The notes: generated by a model from the sequence alone, not told the origin. A stretch of DNA of 64,000 bases from an uncultured Gemmataceae bacterium (GCA_937923405.1 CALDUY010000023.1:62001-126000); one strand, 5' to 3'. Positions 9,333-18,665 are shown, numbered from the stretch's first letter. A program made the numbers and translations.

Positions 9333-9818
9333 TCATAGATTACGGCGATCGCTTAAGGCGCGGCGAATCTCACGGTCGGCGTCTTTTTTCTTCTGCGCTT
9401 CCCGTTTGTCGTGAAGCTGCTTGCCTCGACAAACGGCGAGTTCGACTTTAGCCCGACCGTTTTTGAAATACAGGCGCAGCGGAACCAGCGTGAAGCCGCG
9501 TTGCGAAGCCTTCCCCGCAAATCGGGCGATTTCGCGGCGATGCAACAACAGCTTACGGGGCCGCTTCGGCTTGTGGTTCATACGGTTGCCCATAGCGTAC
9601 TCGGGGATGTCGCTGCCGATCAGCCAGACTTCATTGTCTTCAATGCGGGCATAGGCCTCCTCCAAACTCGACTTCCCCTCGCGAAGGCTTTTGACCTCTG
9701 TGCCGGTCAGCACAAGACCACACTCCAGTCGATCGAGTATCTCATACTCGTGAAAGGCCCGTCGATTGCGACAAATGTCCTTGATGACATCGGGTCCGGG
9801 TTTATCGTTTTTCGGCAT
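9333..9818 (-). CDS. smpB: SsrA-binding protein SmpB
   Basis: 161 aa, the usual length. It starts at KDICRNRRAFHEYEILD and carries the diagnostic blocks LVLTGTEVKSLREGK, IEDNEVWLIGSDI, PRKLLLHRREI and the basic C-terminal tail (RGKQLHDKREAQKKKDADRE). SmpB binds tmRNA and delivers it to stalled ribosomes for trans-translation. ATG 9818 has GGAG eight nt upstream. No ssrA gene was recognised in the window. Functionally it fits the neighbouring trigger factor/ClpP block, since ClpP degrades SsrA-tagged proteins. Confidence 0.97.
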   Translation of the reverse strand: MPKNDKPGPDVIKDICRNRRAFHEYEILDRLECGLVLTGTEVKSLREGKSSLEEAYARIEDNEVWLIGSDIPEYAMGNRMNHKPKRPRKLLLHRREIARFAGKASQRGFTLVPLRLYFKNGRAKVELAVCRGKQLHDKREAQKKKDADREIRRALSDRRNL

Positions 9819-9944
9819 GGGCTACACTCCTCAGGTTTTACATCTTAGCACCCCACTCTGGATGAGAGAACAGGAAGCTGCCGCCAGATTTCCCCTTGCC
9901 TTCTGTCCGCTAATGAGTATGATTCTATAATGCTGAGGGTTGTT

Positions 9945-10016
9945 GCGGGTGTAGCTCAGTGGTAGAGCGTCACGTTGCCAACGTGAATGTCGTGGGTTCA
10001 AGTCCCATCACCCGCT
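9945..10016 (+). tRNA. tRNA-Gly (anticodon GCC)
   Basis: 72 nt with a full cloverleaf: acceptor GCGGGTG (9945-9951) pairs with CACCCGC (10009-10015); D arm GCTC...GAGC; anticodon stem TCACG/CGTGA around TTGCCAA, giving anticodon GCC (reads GGC and GGU); T arm GTGGG-TTCAAGT-CCCAT with one G-T pair. The discriminator base is T10016 and CCA is not encoded. Confidence 0.97.
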
Positions 10017-10019
10017 CTT

Positions 10020-10050
10020 GAAGACCTGGAGGAAGTTCCTCCAGGTCTTC
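10020..10050 (+). terminator. 14-bp perfect hairpin directly after tRNA-Gly
   Basis: GAAGACCTGGAGGA (10020-10033), loop AGT, TCCTCCAGGTCTTC (10037-10050). It starts 4 nt after the tRNA. No T-tract follows (GGCATTTACC), so it may be a processing or stabilising structure, or an atypical terminator. Confidence 0.55.
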
Positions 10051-10181
10051 GGCATTTACCAGGGCTTCCATCCGGGGTGGGAACCCCTAGAATACATCGC
10101 ATTCTATTTAACCGGGCCTCACACTGCCTTCATGGAGGAGCCGGGGTTGTCAGACTCTCGAACGAGGAATCGAGCCACACC

Positions 10182-11663
10182 ATGAGCGAAGAACCACTGC
10201 AAGACCATGCCATCGCCACTGAAGAGGCTCCCAAGAAGTTACGTCAAACGGTCGACATCCGTGATGTTGGCCCGTGCAAAAAACACATTCGCGTTTCCGT
10301 CGAACGCACCGACATCGACGAGCGCATGAGCGAACACTTCTCGAAACTAGTGAAGGAATCGAACGTCACCGGCTTCCGACCCGGAAAGGCTCCACGCAAG
10401 CTGATCGAGAAACGCTTTCATCAAGATGTGGCCAACCAGGTCAAGGCCGAAGTGCTGCTAGCCAGTCTCGAACAGGTCGGTGAAGATCACGACGTGGCTC
10501 CGCTGGCGCCTCCCGCGATCGACCCGGACAAAATCGAGATCCCTCGCGAAGGGCCGTTGGTCTATGAATTTGAAGTCGAGGTGCGACCGCAATTCGACCT
10601 ACCGCCTTATCGCGGCATGAAACTCAAGCGGCCGGTGAAGAACTTCACCGAAGACGACATCGTTGAAGCACGTCGGCGGTTCCTGACCAGCTACGGACAG
10701 ATTGTGCCCAAGGAAGACGGAACGATCGAACCGGGCGACATCGCCGTCTGTGATGTGGAAGTTAAGTCGGGAGATCAAGTCGTGGGCAAGTTGCAGGAGA
10801 CGCAACTTCGCGTGGAACGAACGCTGGCCTTCAAGGATGGCATCATCCGCAAGTTCGCTCAGCAAATGCAAGGAGCCAAGGCGGGTGACACACGGACCAT
10901 GCAAGTAGAACTGGCCTCCAACGCCGCGGGGAACTTGGGCGGCAAGACTGTGGAGGCCACCTTCATCATCAAGGACATCAAGACCATCCGTCTGCCGGAG
11001 TTGACTCCGCAATACGTTCAGGAAACCTTTGGTCTGGCCAGTGCCGAGATACTCGACGAGATGATTCGCACGGCCTTGCGGCGGAATCTGGAGGCCGAAC
11101 AACGGCGGTCGGCCCGCATGCAGGTGCTATCCCAGATCGCCGACGCTGCGACCTGGGAGTTGCCGGCGGATTTACTGGAACGGCAATATCACCGGGCTCG
11201 CGCTCGGCGTATCATGGAGATGCGAAGCGACGGCCTCAGCGACGACGAAATCGCCAAGAGGTTGCGCCTGATGGAGCAGGATATCCACGCTTCGACGGCG
11301 CTGGCCTTGAAGGAGCATTTCGTCTTGCAGAAGATCGCCGAGGTCGAAAAGATCGAGGTGGATGAAAAGGATCTCGAAGACGAGATTGAGCGCATCGCCG
11401 ATCAGTCGGGTGAGTCGCCACGACGAGTTCGAGCCAAGCTGGAAAAGGAGGATATGATCGAGGCGCTGATGGCTGAGATGGTCGAGCGCAAGGCATTAGA
11501 TCTCATTCTGGACACCGCCGAGTACGAGGACGTGAGCATCGATCCCGAACTGGAATCGGAAGCCGATCTCGCCACTGTCGATGTTCAGGCCGTTCCCGGA
11601 GAGATGCGCGATCCCAGTGCCGTAGCCGAAGTCACGGCTACGGCTCCCCAGGAAGGGAAGTAA
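10182..11663 (+). CDS. tig: trigger factor (ribosome-associated chaperone/PPIase)
   Basis: 493 aa from ATG 10182. The ribosome-binding signature GFRPGKAP is at residues 64-71, followed by the PPIase-like middle region (DGTIEPGDIAVCDVEV; LAFKDGIIRKFAQQMQGAKAGDTRT) and a long helical C-terminal chaperone region. Trigger factor binds nascent chains at the ribosome exit. The open frame extends upstream to 9987, but that part overlaps the tRNA gene, so 10182 is chosen. It is directly upstream of clpP1 and clpP2, the common tig-clpP order; clpX is not adjacent. Confidence 0.95.
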   Translation: MSEEPLQDHAIATEEAPKKLRQTVDIRDVGPCKKHIRVSVERTDIDERMSEHFSKLVKESNVTGFRPGKAPRKLIEKRFHQDVANQVKAEVLLASLEQVGEDHDVAPLAPPAIDPDKIEIPREGPLVYEFEVEVRPQFDLPPYRGMKLKRPVKNFTEDDIVEARRRFLTSYGQIVPKEDGTIEPGDIAVCDVEVKSGDQVVGKLQETQLRVERTLAFKDGIIRKFAQQMQGAKAGDTRTMQVELASNAAGNLGGKTVEATFIIKDIKTIRLPELTPQYVQETFGLASAEILDEMIRTALRRNLEAEQRRSARMQVLSQIADAATWELPADLLERQYHRARARRIMEMRSDGLSDDEIAKRLRLMEQDIHASTALALKEHFVLQKIAEVEKIEVDEKDLEDEIERIADQSGESPRRVRAKLEKEDMIEALMAEMVERKALDLILDTAEYEDVSIDPELESEADLATVDVQAVPGEMRDPSAVAEVTATAPQEGK

Positions 11664-11671
11664 TTCCGTGC

Positions 11672-11692
11672 GACAGATTTTCGTGATCTGTC
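11672..11692 (+). other. small hairpin between tig and clpP1
   Basis: Inverted repeat GACAGAT (11672-11678) / ATCTGTC (11686-11692), 7 bp, loop TTTCGTG. It lies in the short tig-clpP1 gap just before the AGGAG that serves clpP1. It may act as a weak attenuator or RNA-processing site within the operon. No T-tract. Confidence 0.4.
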
Positions 11693-11714
11693 CTGCGACC
11701 ACAGGAGTGTAAGC

Positions 11715-12365
11715 ATGTCTGAACTGATTGATCCGCTGGCTGGCGTGATGCGCAACCAGCGATTCCGCGACTACACGCGCCAGCGCCAGTACGGCACAGG
11801 CGACATCTTACTCGATAACCGCATTGTCTTCCTGGGCGTTTCTGGAAGCACCTTCGCGGGTACCGAGATCAACGATTTGACGGCAACGATGGCGATTCAG
11901 CAAATGCTCTATTTGCAGTACGAAAATCGCAATCAGGAGATTCATTTCTACATCAACTCGCCAGGCGGCTCGGTGACAGCGACTCTGGCCATTTACGACA
12001 CCATGCAGTTTCTCGAATGCCCTGTCGTCACCTACTGCATGGGACTAGCGGCCTCTGGAGCGGCCATCCTGCTGGCTGCTGGGGCCAAGGGCAAACGCTA
12101 CGCCTTACCTCATGCCAAGGTGATGATTCATCAACCCTGGACCTCGGGAATGTACGGCCAGGCGTCCGACGTCGAGATCGAGATGAAGGAGATTCTCCGC
12201 GAGAAGAAACGCCTCAACGAGATTCTCGCCAAGCACACTGGTCAATTGATCGAGGTGGTCGAATCTGAGACCGAGCGCAATCGCTACTTCTCCGCTGCGG
12301 AAGCGAAAGAGTTCGGTCTTGTCGACGATGTACTGAGCAAGATGAACCCCACGGAGAAGAAGTAG
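11715..12365 (+). CDS. clpP1: ClpP-family protease subunit 1, catalytic Asp replaced by Asn
   Basis: 216 aa with the ClpP fold: [19 protein letters not shown], nucleophile Ser114 in GLAASGA and His139 in MIHQP. The third triad position, Asp in TERDRF of the E. coli enzyme, is Asn189 here (TERNRYF). An Asn at this position is known from Listeria monocytogenes ClpP1, which works mainly in mixed rings with a second ClpP; a similar hetero-oligomer with the product of the next gene is inferred. ATG 11715 has AGGAG seven nt upstream. Follows tig by about 50 bp. Confidence 0.95.
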   Translation: MSELIDPLAGVMRNQRFRDYTRQRQYGTGDILLDNRIVFLGVSGSTFAGTEINDLTATMAIQQMLYLQYENRNQEIHFYINSPGGSVTATLAIYDTMQFLECPVVTYCMGLAASGAAILLAAGAKGKRYALPHAKVMIHQPWTSGMYGQASDVEIEMKEILREKKRLNEILAKHTGQLIEVVESETERNRYFSAAEAKEFGLVDDVLSKMNPTEKK

Positions 12366-12531
12366 TCGATTAACTCCGCCCAGAGGACGCGAGACGCTAC
12401 AACCGTTACGGGCGTCTCCACGTCTCCTGGACAACCGTCGGAACCGACTCCTTACTCGAATTCACCTTAGCTGCCGACCCGGGACTTGCCGATCTCTACA
12501 GTCGGAACCGGGTTGGCCTGGAGATTTACCC

Positions 12532-13122
12532 ATGCCTTCCGTTCCGTTCGTGATCGAACAGCACGGCCGCGAAGAGCGTGTCTTCGATATTTACAGCCGG
12601 CTGCTCAGAGATCGCATCGTCTTCCTTCTGGGCGAAGTGAACGACGAAAGTGCCAACTTGGTGGTGGCACAACTGCTGTATCTTAACGCTGAAGACCCCA
12701 AGGCGGACATTCATCTGTACATCAACTCGCCGGGCGGCTCGGTCACCGCCGGGATGAGCATCTATGACACGATGAAGTACGTCAACTGCGACGTGCAGAC
12801 CTACTGTATCGGTATCGCGGCCAGCATGGGAGCGACCATTCTTGCCGCCGGTACCAAAGGCAAACGGAACATCCTCCCCCATGCTGAGGTGATGATTCAC
12901 CAGGTTCTGGGTGGGTTCCGTGGGCAGGCGACCGACATTCAGATACGCACCCAGCACCTGCTCCGCACCAAACGGCTGATGAACGAAATCCTGGCCAAAG
13001 CAACAGGACAGCCGATCGAGCGGGTCGAAAAGGACACGGATCGCGACAACTTCCTGACGGCACGCGAAGCCAAGGAGTATGGCCTGGTGGATAACATCCT
13101 GGAACGGATGCCCCCCAGGTAA
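12532..13122 (+). CDS. clpP2: ATP-dependent Clp protease proteolytic subunit 2
   Basis: 196 aa, standard ClpP length. The full catalytic triad is present: Ser98 (GIAASMGA), His123 (MIHQV), Asp172 (DRDNF). The N-terminal [12 protein letters not shown] and [20 protein letters not shown] are typical of the housekeeping enzyme. It forms the barrel protease used by ClpX/ClpA/ClpC. GGAG lies 8 nt before ATG 12532. The 166-bp gap after clpP1 contains a possible GAGACGC/GCGTCTC hairpin (12391-12418), so it may have its own promoter. Confidence 0.96.
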   Translation: MPSVPFVIEQHGREERVFDIYSRLLRDRIVFLLGEVNDESANLVVAQLLYLNAEDPKADIHLYINSPGGSVTAGMSIYDTMKYVNCDVQTYCIGIAASMGATILAAGTKGKRNILPHAEVMIHQVLGGFRGQATDIQIRTQHLLRTKRLMNEILAKATGQPIERVEKDTDRDNFLTAREAKEYGLVDNILERMPPR

Positions 13123-13185
13123 CCAGACTTAAGGCGGCTGGGCAGGACTAGCGCGATCGGGCAACGCACCCAAGGAATCCGCACC

Positions 13186-14091
13186 ATGCGCTGGCCGCTG
13201 CCCTTGGCGATGAGCCTGGCCCTTCTGGGCGGAACTGTCGGCTGTCGCGGCAATCAAGGTTGCCGCGAGGCTGTCGAGTTGGAGTTGCGCGCTCGCGAGG
13301 AGGACGTTCGCCAACTTCGCGCCGAACTGGATCGGGCCGAGTTCTACAATCATGCCTTGTCCAGGGAATTGGCCGCCGTGCGTGGCGAACCTGGGCCGAA
13401 CGGCCAGCTCCTGTTGCCCACCGAGCCGTATCCCGTTCGTTCGATTCGTTTGGGACGAGGCACCGCCGGACGTGAAGCGGACTGTGGCGGAGCCGACGCC
13501 TTGATCGTACATCTGGAACCGATCGATAACGAAGGGTCAACGATCAAGGCTCCGGGCAGTTTGTGTATCGAGGTGCTGGAGATCAACAAAGAAGGTCTCA
13601 AATCTCCTCTTTCCAGTTGGGACTTTCCCCGAGAGCAGCTCCGTCACAAATGGGAAAGTCGCCTCTTTAACTCCGGTTACATTTTGACTCTACCCTGGAA
13701 GGTCTCGCCGACCCAAGAGAAACTCCGCGTCCAGGCCCGGTTCACGCTGGTTGACGGTCGAGTCTTCGAGACAGAGAAAGACATCACGATTCGCCTGCTG
13801 CCGGAACATCGCCGACGCACGATTTTGATCGGCCCGCAGACAACAGCTCCGCCCGCTCCTACACTGCCTGGACCAACCGAAGTGTTGCCCGGACCGATTC
13901 TGCCGGAGGATCCAGGGATGATGTCGGATATTCCGCCGCCTCCCATTCCGCCGCCAGGCGTCACTCCGATTCCGACGATGCCGCCTGCGGGCACGCCCGC
14001 TTCCACGGAAGGCCCGACCCTTCTTCGAGGGCGAGCACCGAGCGGTCCCAAAGTGCAGCTACTTCGGCCTGTTCCCATGCCGACCGATTAA
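13186..14091 (+). CDS. predicted lipoprotein, coiled coil then beta domain then Pro-rich tail
   Basis: 301 aa, function not recognised. The leader MRWPLPLAMSLALLGGTVGC has a lipobox ending at Cys20. Residues about 28-65 (ELELRAREEDVRQLRAEL...) form a charged coiled coil; the middle is beta-rich with no motif known to me; the last 85 residues are rich in Pro, Gly and Thr. It is anchored to a membrane on the periplasmic side. It lies 63 bp after clpP2 and 16 bp before the next gene on the same strand, but a functional link to proteolysis is not evident. Confidence 0.75.
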   Translation: MRWPLPLAMSLALLGGTVGCRGNQGCREAVELELRAREEDVRQLRAELDRAEFYNHALSRELAAVRGEPGPNGQLLLPTEPYPVRSIRLGRGTAGREADCGGADALIVHLEPIDNEGSTIKAPGSLCIEVLEINKEGLKSPLSSWDFPREQLRHKWESRLFNSGYILTLPWKVSPTQEKLRVQARFTLVDGRVFETEKDITIRLLPEHRRRTILIGPQTTAPPAPTLPGPTEVLPGPILPEDPGMMSDIPPPPIPPPGVTPIPTMPPAGTPASTEGPTLLRGRAPSGPKVQLLRPVPMPTD

Positions 14092-14107
14092 ACCAGGGCC
14101 GAACGCC

Positions 14108-15466
14108 GTGTCCCACGATGCTATTCAAACCTATCTCGATCTGTTAACGGACGATCTTGCCGCTGCCTCGCAAGAACGGCTCGACGAACAGCAGCGCCGC
14201 CGCGGCCTGGGCTTCGGCCAGCGCCCGCTCTGCACAGTGCTGCGGCCGCGATTCCTTTCGCTAGAAGAGTACCGCTATCTCCGGCGACAAGTGCGGATAC
14301 TCCTGCAAGCCTTCTGTCGGGCACATGAACGAGCCGTGGCCGACGCACACTTTCGCCAACAGTTCCTTTTGACTCCCCAAGAGGACGAGCTTTTCCGCTT
14401 CGAGCCAGGCTATCGCTGTCCCATGCCGACTTCGCGGCTGGATGCGTTTTATCTCTCCAAACCAAACGGGATCGGAGAACTCCGGTTCACCGAGTTCAAC
14501 GCCGAGACTCCTGCCGCTCCAGCCTATACTGATGAACTCGCCGACGTCTTTTTGACGCTGCCGATCTTCTCGGCCTTTTCACGGCACTATCAGGCGGTAC
14601 TCCAACCAGCTCGGCCTGGAGTGCTTCGCGCCTTGCTCGACTCGTTCGTCGAGTGGCGCGGCGTGCGGGAGCTGCCTCGCCTCGCTATTCTCGACTGGAA
14701 AGATGTGCCGACCTACCCTGAGTTCGTTCTGTTCCAGAAGTATTTCCGCGAGCAAGGGCTAGAGTGCGTCTTAGCCGACCCGCGTGAAGTCGAGTATCGC
14801 AACGGCAAACTCTACGCGGACGGATTGCACATCACCTTGATCTACAAACGTGTCCTCCTCAGCGAATTGCTCGATCGCGGCGGGCTGGAACATCCGGTGG
14901 TTCGCGCCGTTCGGGACCGCGCCGTTTGCATGGTGAATCCCTTCCGATGCAAGGCGCTGTACAAGAAAGCCAGCTTCGCAGTGCTGTCCGACGAACGCAA
15001 CGCCAGCCTCTTCGACGAAGAGCAGCGACAGGCCATCGCCGAGCATATCCCCTGGACGCGCGTGGTTGCCGAGCGTCGCACCGAATTCAACGGCCAATCG
15101 ATCGATCTGATTCCGTTCGTGCTGGCCCAGCGTCAACGACTGGTGCTAAAGCCGAACGACGACTACGGCGGCAAAGGCATCGTTTTGGGTTGGACGGTGG
15201 ATGAGGCTCGCTGGCAGGAGGCGGTGCAAGTCGCGCTGACCACGCCTTACATCGTGCAAGATCGTATCACCCTACCTGAGGAGCCGTTCCCTGCTCTGAT
15301 CGCTGGCCGCGTTCACGTCAGCCAGCGGATGCTTGATACCGCGCCCTTCGTTTGCATGGGCGACTATGTCGATGGCTGTCTGACCCGAATCGCTACTGAT
15401 CCCCTGCTGAACGTAACAGCGGGCGGCGGTTCGACTGTGCCGACCTTTATCGTAGAACCGCGCTAA
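14108..15466 (+). CDS. ATP-grasp-like protein, apparently circularly permuted
   Basis: 452 aa from GTG 14108. Recognisable blocks: RFTEFNAETPAAPAYTD, MVNPFRCKALYKKASFAVLSD, LVLKPNDDYGGKGIVLGW (a glycine-rich nucleotide loop preceded by Lys) and the C-terminal NVTAGGGSTVPTFIVE. The order and spacing resemble the circularly permuted/glutathionylspermidine-synthase-like ATP-grasp proteins, which form amide or peptide-like bonds. Substrate unknown. No signal peptide, so cytoplasmic. Same strand as the lipoprotein before it (16-bp gap). A second, different ATP-grasp of this broad class is at 24034. Confidence 0.7.
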   Translation: MSHDAIQTYLDLLTDDLAAASQERLDEQQRRRGLGFGQRPLCTVLRPRFLSLEEYRYLRRQVRILLQAFCRAHERAVADAHFRQQFLLTPQEDELFRFEPGYRCPMPTSRLDAFYLSKPNGIGELRFTEFNAETPAAPAYTDELADVFLTLPIFSAFSRHYQAVLQPARPGVLRALLDSFVEWRGVRELPRLAILDWKDVPTYPEFVLFQKYFREQGLECVLADPREVEYRNGKLYADGLHITLIYKRVLLSELLDRGGLEHPVVRAVRDRAVCMVNPFRCKALYKKASFAVLSDERNASLFDEEQRQAIAEHIPWTRVVAERRTEFNGQSIDLIPFVLAQRQRLVLKPNDDYGGKGIVLGWTVDEARWQEAVQVALTTPYIVQDRITLPEEPFPALIAGRVHVSQRMLDTAPFVCMGDYVDGCLTRIATDPLLNVTAGGGSTVPTFIVEPR

Positions 15467-15566
15467 TTCATCGAAGCCTAACACTTCGCCGAACCGATAC
15501 CACCTGCAGATTCCGCGTGGACTGCGCATGTGCGCTGCCAAGAGAACCAAAACGGGGAAGCTGGGC

Positions 15567-16772
15567 ATGCGGCGAAACGGGCGAAACTGGCTGCTCTTGC
15601 TAGGCACTGCTTGCCTAATGAGCGGTTGCGCCTTATCGTCGAGTCTGCGGCATCAAAGCAGCTGTGACCCAAGCAGATTGGCAACGCACTATGCGTTGGA
15701 CCAGAGTGAGACCGTGCTGGCTCCGGAGCAGGTGCAGCGTTGGGCTGTGGAGAATTCTGGCCTGGCTAAGGCTCTAGATAGCGATTCCGAAGGCGGCGAC
15801 GGGCACCCCTGTCTGGCCTGCACCGCCAGTCAGAAACGCAACCGTCTGGCAAAGCTGCTCAAAGCCTATGCCGCCGACGAAGTGCGGAATCAATCGGCGG
15901 CACTCGCCTTGGATGCTTACTATCGCCTGGCCGAGGCTCGCCTCCGGATTCGACTCATCTACCAGGCGCGTGACATCGCCCAGCGTTTCGTCGATCAGGC
16001 TGAAGAGATGCAGGCCAAGGGATTAGCGATCCCCACCCAACTCACCGATCTTCAACGTCAGGTTAGCGAAACTGCCGCCGATCAAGCCAAGCTCGAATTG
16101 GCTCGTGATCGACTCACCGAGCAGATACGCCAGTTCTCCGACGGCAAAACGAAGTCCCGCCATTTTGGCATAATTGAGGTCTTCCATGTCATCAATGAGC
16201 CACTCGAAGAGTGCGAGATGATCGCCATCGGCTTGAAGTATCGTCCCGATCTGAATTTGCTCCGCGCCGCGTTGAACAATCTCGACGCTTCGACACTGCC
16301 TCTGATTCGCAAGCTGCTGGGCGGTTCCAGTCCACTGTTGGGCGAGAAGGTGAAACGCTGTGTACCGGCTCTGGAGTGCCTGCCGCGCGTCCTGCCGCTG
16401 CTGGCTCAAGGCGAGTTGGAAAAGGTGCGGAAGGAACTGACTGCCTTGCTCTGCGAACGCGAACGGCAGGCAGTTTCCGAGATTCGCCAGGCGCTGCGGC
16501 GCGTCGAGACTTCTGTACAATTAGCCAAGCTAGCTCAAGAGCGTGAATCCCTGACGGCCAAGCGGTACGCCGATATTGAGGAGCGATTTACTCAGAAACT
16601 GGCTGGGGACAGCGAACGGCTCCTGGCTCGCAAGGAGCATCTCAAGGCTCGTGGCGAGGTACTGCACGAGGTCATCGAATGGGAACTCGCTCGCGTCGAA
16701 CTACGACGTGCCCAGGGATTACTGGTGCGCGAAGTGTTAGGCGAGTGCGGCTACGAGACGACTGGACCTTGA
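15567..16772 (+). CDS. predicted helical outer-envelope lipoprotein (TolC-like helices)
   Basis: 401 aa from ATG 15567. The leader ends in LMSGC (lipobox Cys21). The rest is almost all alpha-helical and charged, including DAYYRLAEARLRIRLIYQARD and LQRQVSETAADQAKLELARD, which recall the periplasmic helices of TolC-type outer-membrane efflux factors, but the beta-barrel strands are not evident. A longer frame from 15528 would place a charged 13-residue stretch before the leader and is less likely. Specific function unknown; perhaps an efflux accessory or structural lipoprotein. Confidence 0.7.
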   Translation: MRRNGRNWLLLLGTACLMSGCALSSSLRHQSSCDPSRLATHYALDQSETVLAPEQVQRWAVENSGLAKALDSDSEGGDGHPCLACTASQKRNRLAKLLKAYAADEVRNQSAALALDAYYRLAEARLRIRLIYQARDIAQRFVDQAEEMQAKGLAIPTQLTDLQRQVSETAADQAKLELARDRLTEQIRQFSDGKTKSRHFGIIEVFHVINEPLEECEMIAIGLKYRPDLNLLRAALNNLDASTLPLIRKLLGGSSPLLGEKVKRCVPALECLPRVLPLLAQGELEKVRKELTALLCERERQAVSEIRQALRRVETSVQLAKLAQERESLTAKRYADIEERFTQKLAGDSERLLARKEHLKARGEVLHEVIEWELARVELRRAQGLLVREVLGECGYETTGP

Positions 16773-16805
16773 CTCCCCGAACAGGCAACCTTGGTAGACC
16801 AAGCC

Positions 16806-17597
16806 ATGAAACCGATTCCGATTGGCGTTAGGTTGGAATCTCTTGGATTAGAGTTTCGAGCGGCGCTGAACGAGGCGGCTCGACTCGGGGTCGGCGGCGT
16901 GCAACTCGATGCGGTTGGACCACTATCTCCCGAGGCACTTTCTCAATCTGGCCGACGCACCATTGCCGCGATGCTGCGCAACACCAACCTGCAACTGACG
17001 GCGATCGGTTGTCCGCTTCGGCGAACGCTGGAGGTCGCCGAGAACCTGGAGCCGCGTCTGGAACACCTTCGCAAGGTGATGAGCCTGGCCTACGAATTGG
17101 GACCGCGCTTGGTGCTGGTTGTTGCAGGGCAGGTGCCCGAGAACGAGGATACTCCCGAGGCTCGTCGCCTGCGAGAGGCGTTGACCGATCTGGGGCGGTT
17201 CGGCGATCGCATTGGCACTACGCTGGCCCTGGAGACAGGATTAGAAGCCGGACCGGTTCTCGCACGGTATCTGGCCAGTTTCGATAGCGGCAGTCTGGCG
17301 GCGAACCTCGATCCGGCCAACCTGCTCCTGCACGGCTTCGATCCGTTCGAGGCGATGCAAGCCTTGCGGGAACGGTTAGTTCACTGTCACGCCCGCGATT
17401 GCCGCAAAGGTAGCGTCAGCCGAGCCGCACGCGAGGTGCCACTTGGAGCAGGCGACATCGATTGGCTGCAGTTCGTCGAGACCTTGCGTGAGATCGAGTA
17501 TCGCGGCTGGTTGGTTGTCGAACGCGAGGAAGGCGACAATCGCCGAGCTGACGTGGCCTCGGGCGTGGCGTTCCTACGTCGCGTTGTCGGTGGATAG
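16806..17597 (+). CDS. sugar phosphate isomerase/epimerase-like TIM barrel protein
   Basis: 263 aa from ATG 16806 (a TTG at 16791 is the alternative). Sequence matches the xylose-isomerase-like / AP-endonuclease-2 TIM barrel family: LGVGGVQLDAVGP near the N-terminus, ALETGLEAG, AANLDPANLLLHGFDP, LVHCHARDCRKG and YRGWLVVEREEG, which supply the usual metal-binding His, Asp and Glu residues. These enzymes isomerise or epimerise sugars and related polyols. Substrate cannot be told. It is the last gene before the AT-rich minus-strand island. Confidence 0.85.
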   Translation: MKPIPIGVRLESLGLEFRAALNEAARLGVGGVQLDAVGPLSPEALSQSGRRTIAAMLRNTNLQLTAIGCPLRRTLEVAENLEPRLEHLRKVMSLAYELGPRLVLVVAGQVPENEDTPEARRLREALTDLGRFGDRIGTTLALETGLEAGPVLARYLASFDSGSLAANLDPANLLLHGFDPFEAMQALRERLVHCHARDCRKGSVSRAAREVPLGAGDIDWLQFVETLREIEYRGWLVVEREEGDNRRADVASGVAFLRRVVGG

Positions 17598-17622
17598 TCA
17601 GTTTCGCGAAACTGTATGAAGG

Positions 17623-18546
17623 TTAAGGAAATTCTACACTTTCACCACCATTTCGAGTCGCTAATGGTAGAAGGATACTCTTCGCCGAATAGCTAATAAA
17701 ACGGGTGGATCCATCCGCAAAGGTGAAGTGAGTTCCCCCCGAATGAAAGCTCCAAAAGCGATAGGAAGAACAAGGATCCGTCAGAACGGCTGGGCCAACT
17801 TCCTACGGAGAAGGGCATCCCGCAGAGATTGTAATTTTCGTCTCTGCTACTCCCAATGTAGCGTCAGGTATAATCCAGGCACCTGCTCCTCCGTAATATC
17901 GACCAAACTCAACAATCTGACTCGGTGGACGCTCTCCCAGCATTAGCGTGTCGCTTAAGCCATCCGCGATATCCGTGAGTCGTAGTTGAAGATTGGTCGC
18001 AATTACCCCTTCTCGGTAACGGGAACTTATCCCGCTAACTCCAACATACGAGGTTTGTCCATAAGGTCGCCTCATCCAAGGTACTGGAGTACGTATTGAA
18101 TCACTGGCACATGGAAATATCGGTATATTATCTGACACTATATCTGGATAAAGGTATGGAAGCGGATTACCTTCATATGATTGAACAATTATTCTCCAAC
18201 GAGAATCATCCCCGAGGAATGGCAAGATTCGGGCAGTCCAATTCAGTGTCGGGTATGGATCGTTCTTAAGTATGGGGATATGGAGAGGAGGATTATTGGG
18301 TGTCGATGAGCCAGGAGGGAGAACATGGTTGGTATCATGATAATTGTGTAACGCGATAGCAATCTGTCGCAGGTGATCGACACAAGTGAGTCGAGCCGAA
18401 GCTGATCGAACTTGCTGAATAGCAGAACAAAGTAAGCCAACAAGTACACCTACGATTGCTATTACGACGATAAACTCGAGAAGAGTCATTCCAATTCTTG
18501 GTCGACGCATTATTGAAGTGCGAAATGATGATAGAGAATTGGGCAT
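17623..18546 (-). pseudogene. DUF1559 prepilin-like protein interrupted by one in-frame TAG
   Basis: Starting at ATG 18546 (AGGG seven nt upstream) the frame has the type IV prepilin-like leader RIGMTLLEFIVVIAIVGVL and the DUF1559 body (CVDHLRQIAIALHNYHDTN). It stops at TAG 17803-17805 after AGCPSP. Reading on in the same frame gives a further 59 codons ending at TAA 17623, including FWSFHSGGTHFTFADGSTRF and ISYS, which is exactly the DUF1559 C-terminal signature (compare [15 protein letters not shown] in the intact paralogue at 60219). So the gene is full length apart from one nonsense codon: a young pseudogene, a sequencing error or stop readthrough. Without the tail the protein would have about 247 aa. 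Confidence 0.8.
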
Positions 18547-18665
18547 AATCACACCCTAGTACAGTGAAACTGACGAAGTATATCAATACACTTCCTTAAT
18601 CAATAGATTATTCTCTCAATCAGTCCTGGATATTGAATTGCATTGAAAATAATACACAAGTGTTA

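Noticed and set aside
9987..10181. 65-residue upstream extension of trigger factor
   Set aside because: It overlaps the tRNA-Gly gene and has no trigger-factor similarity; ATG 10182 fits the family.
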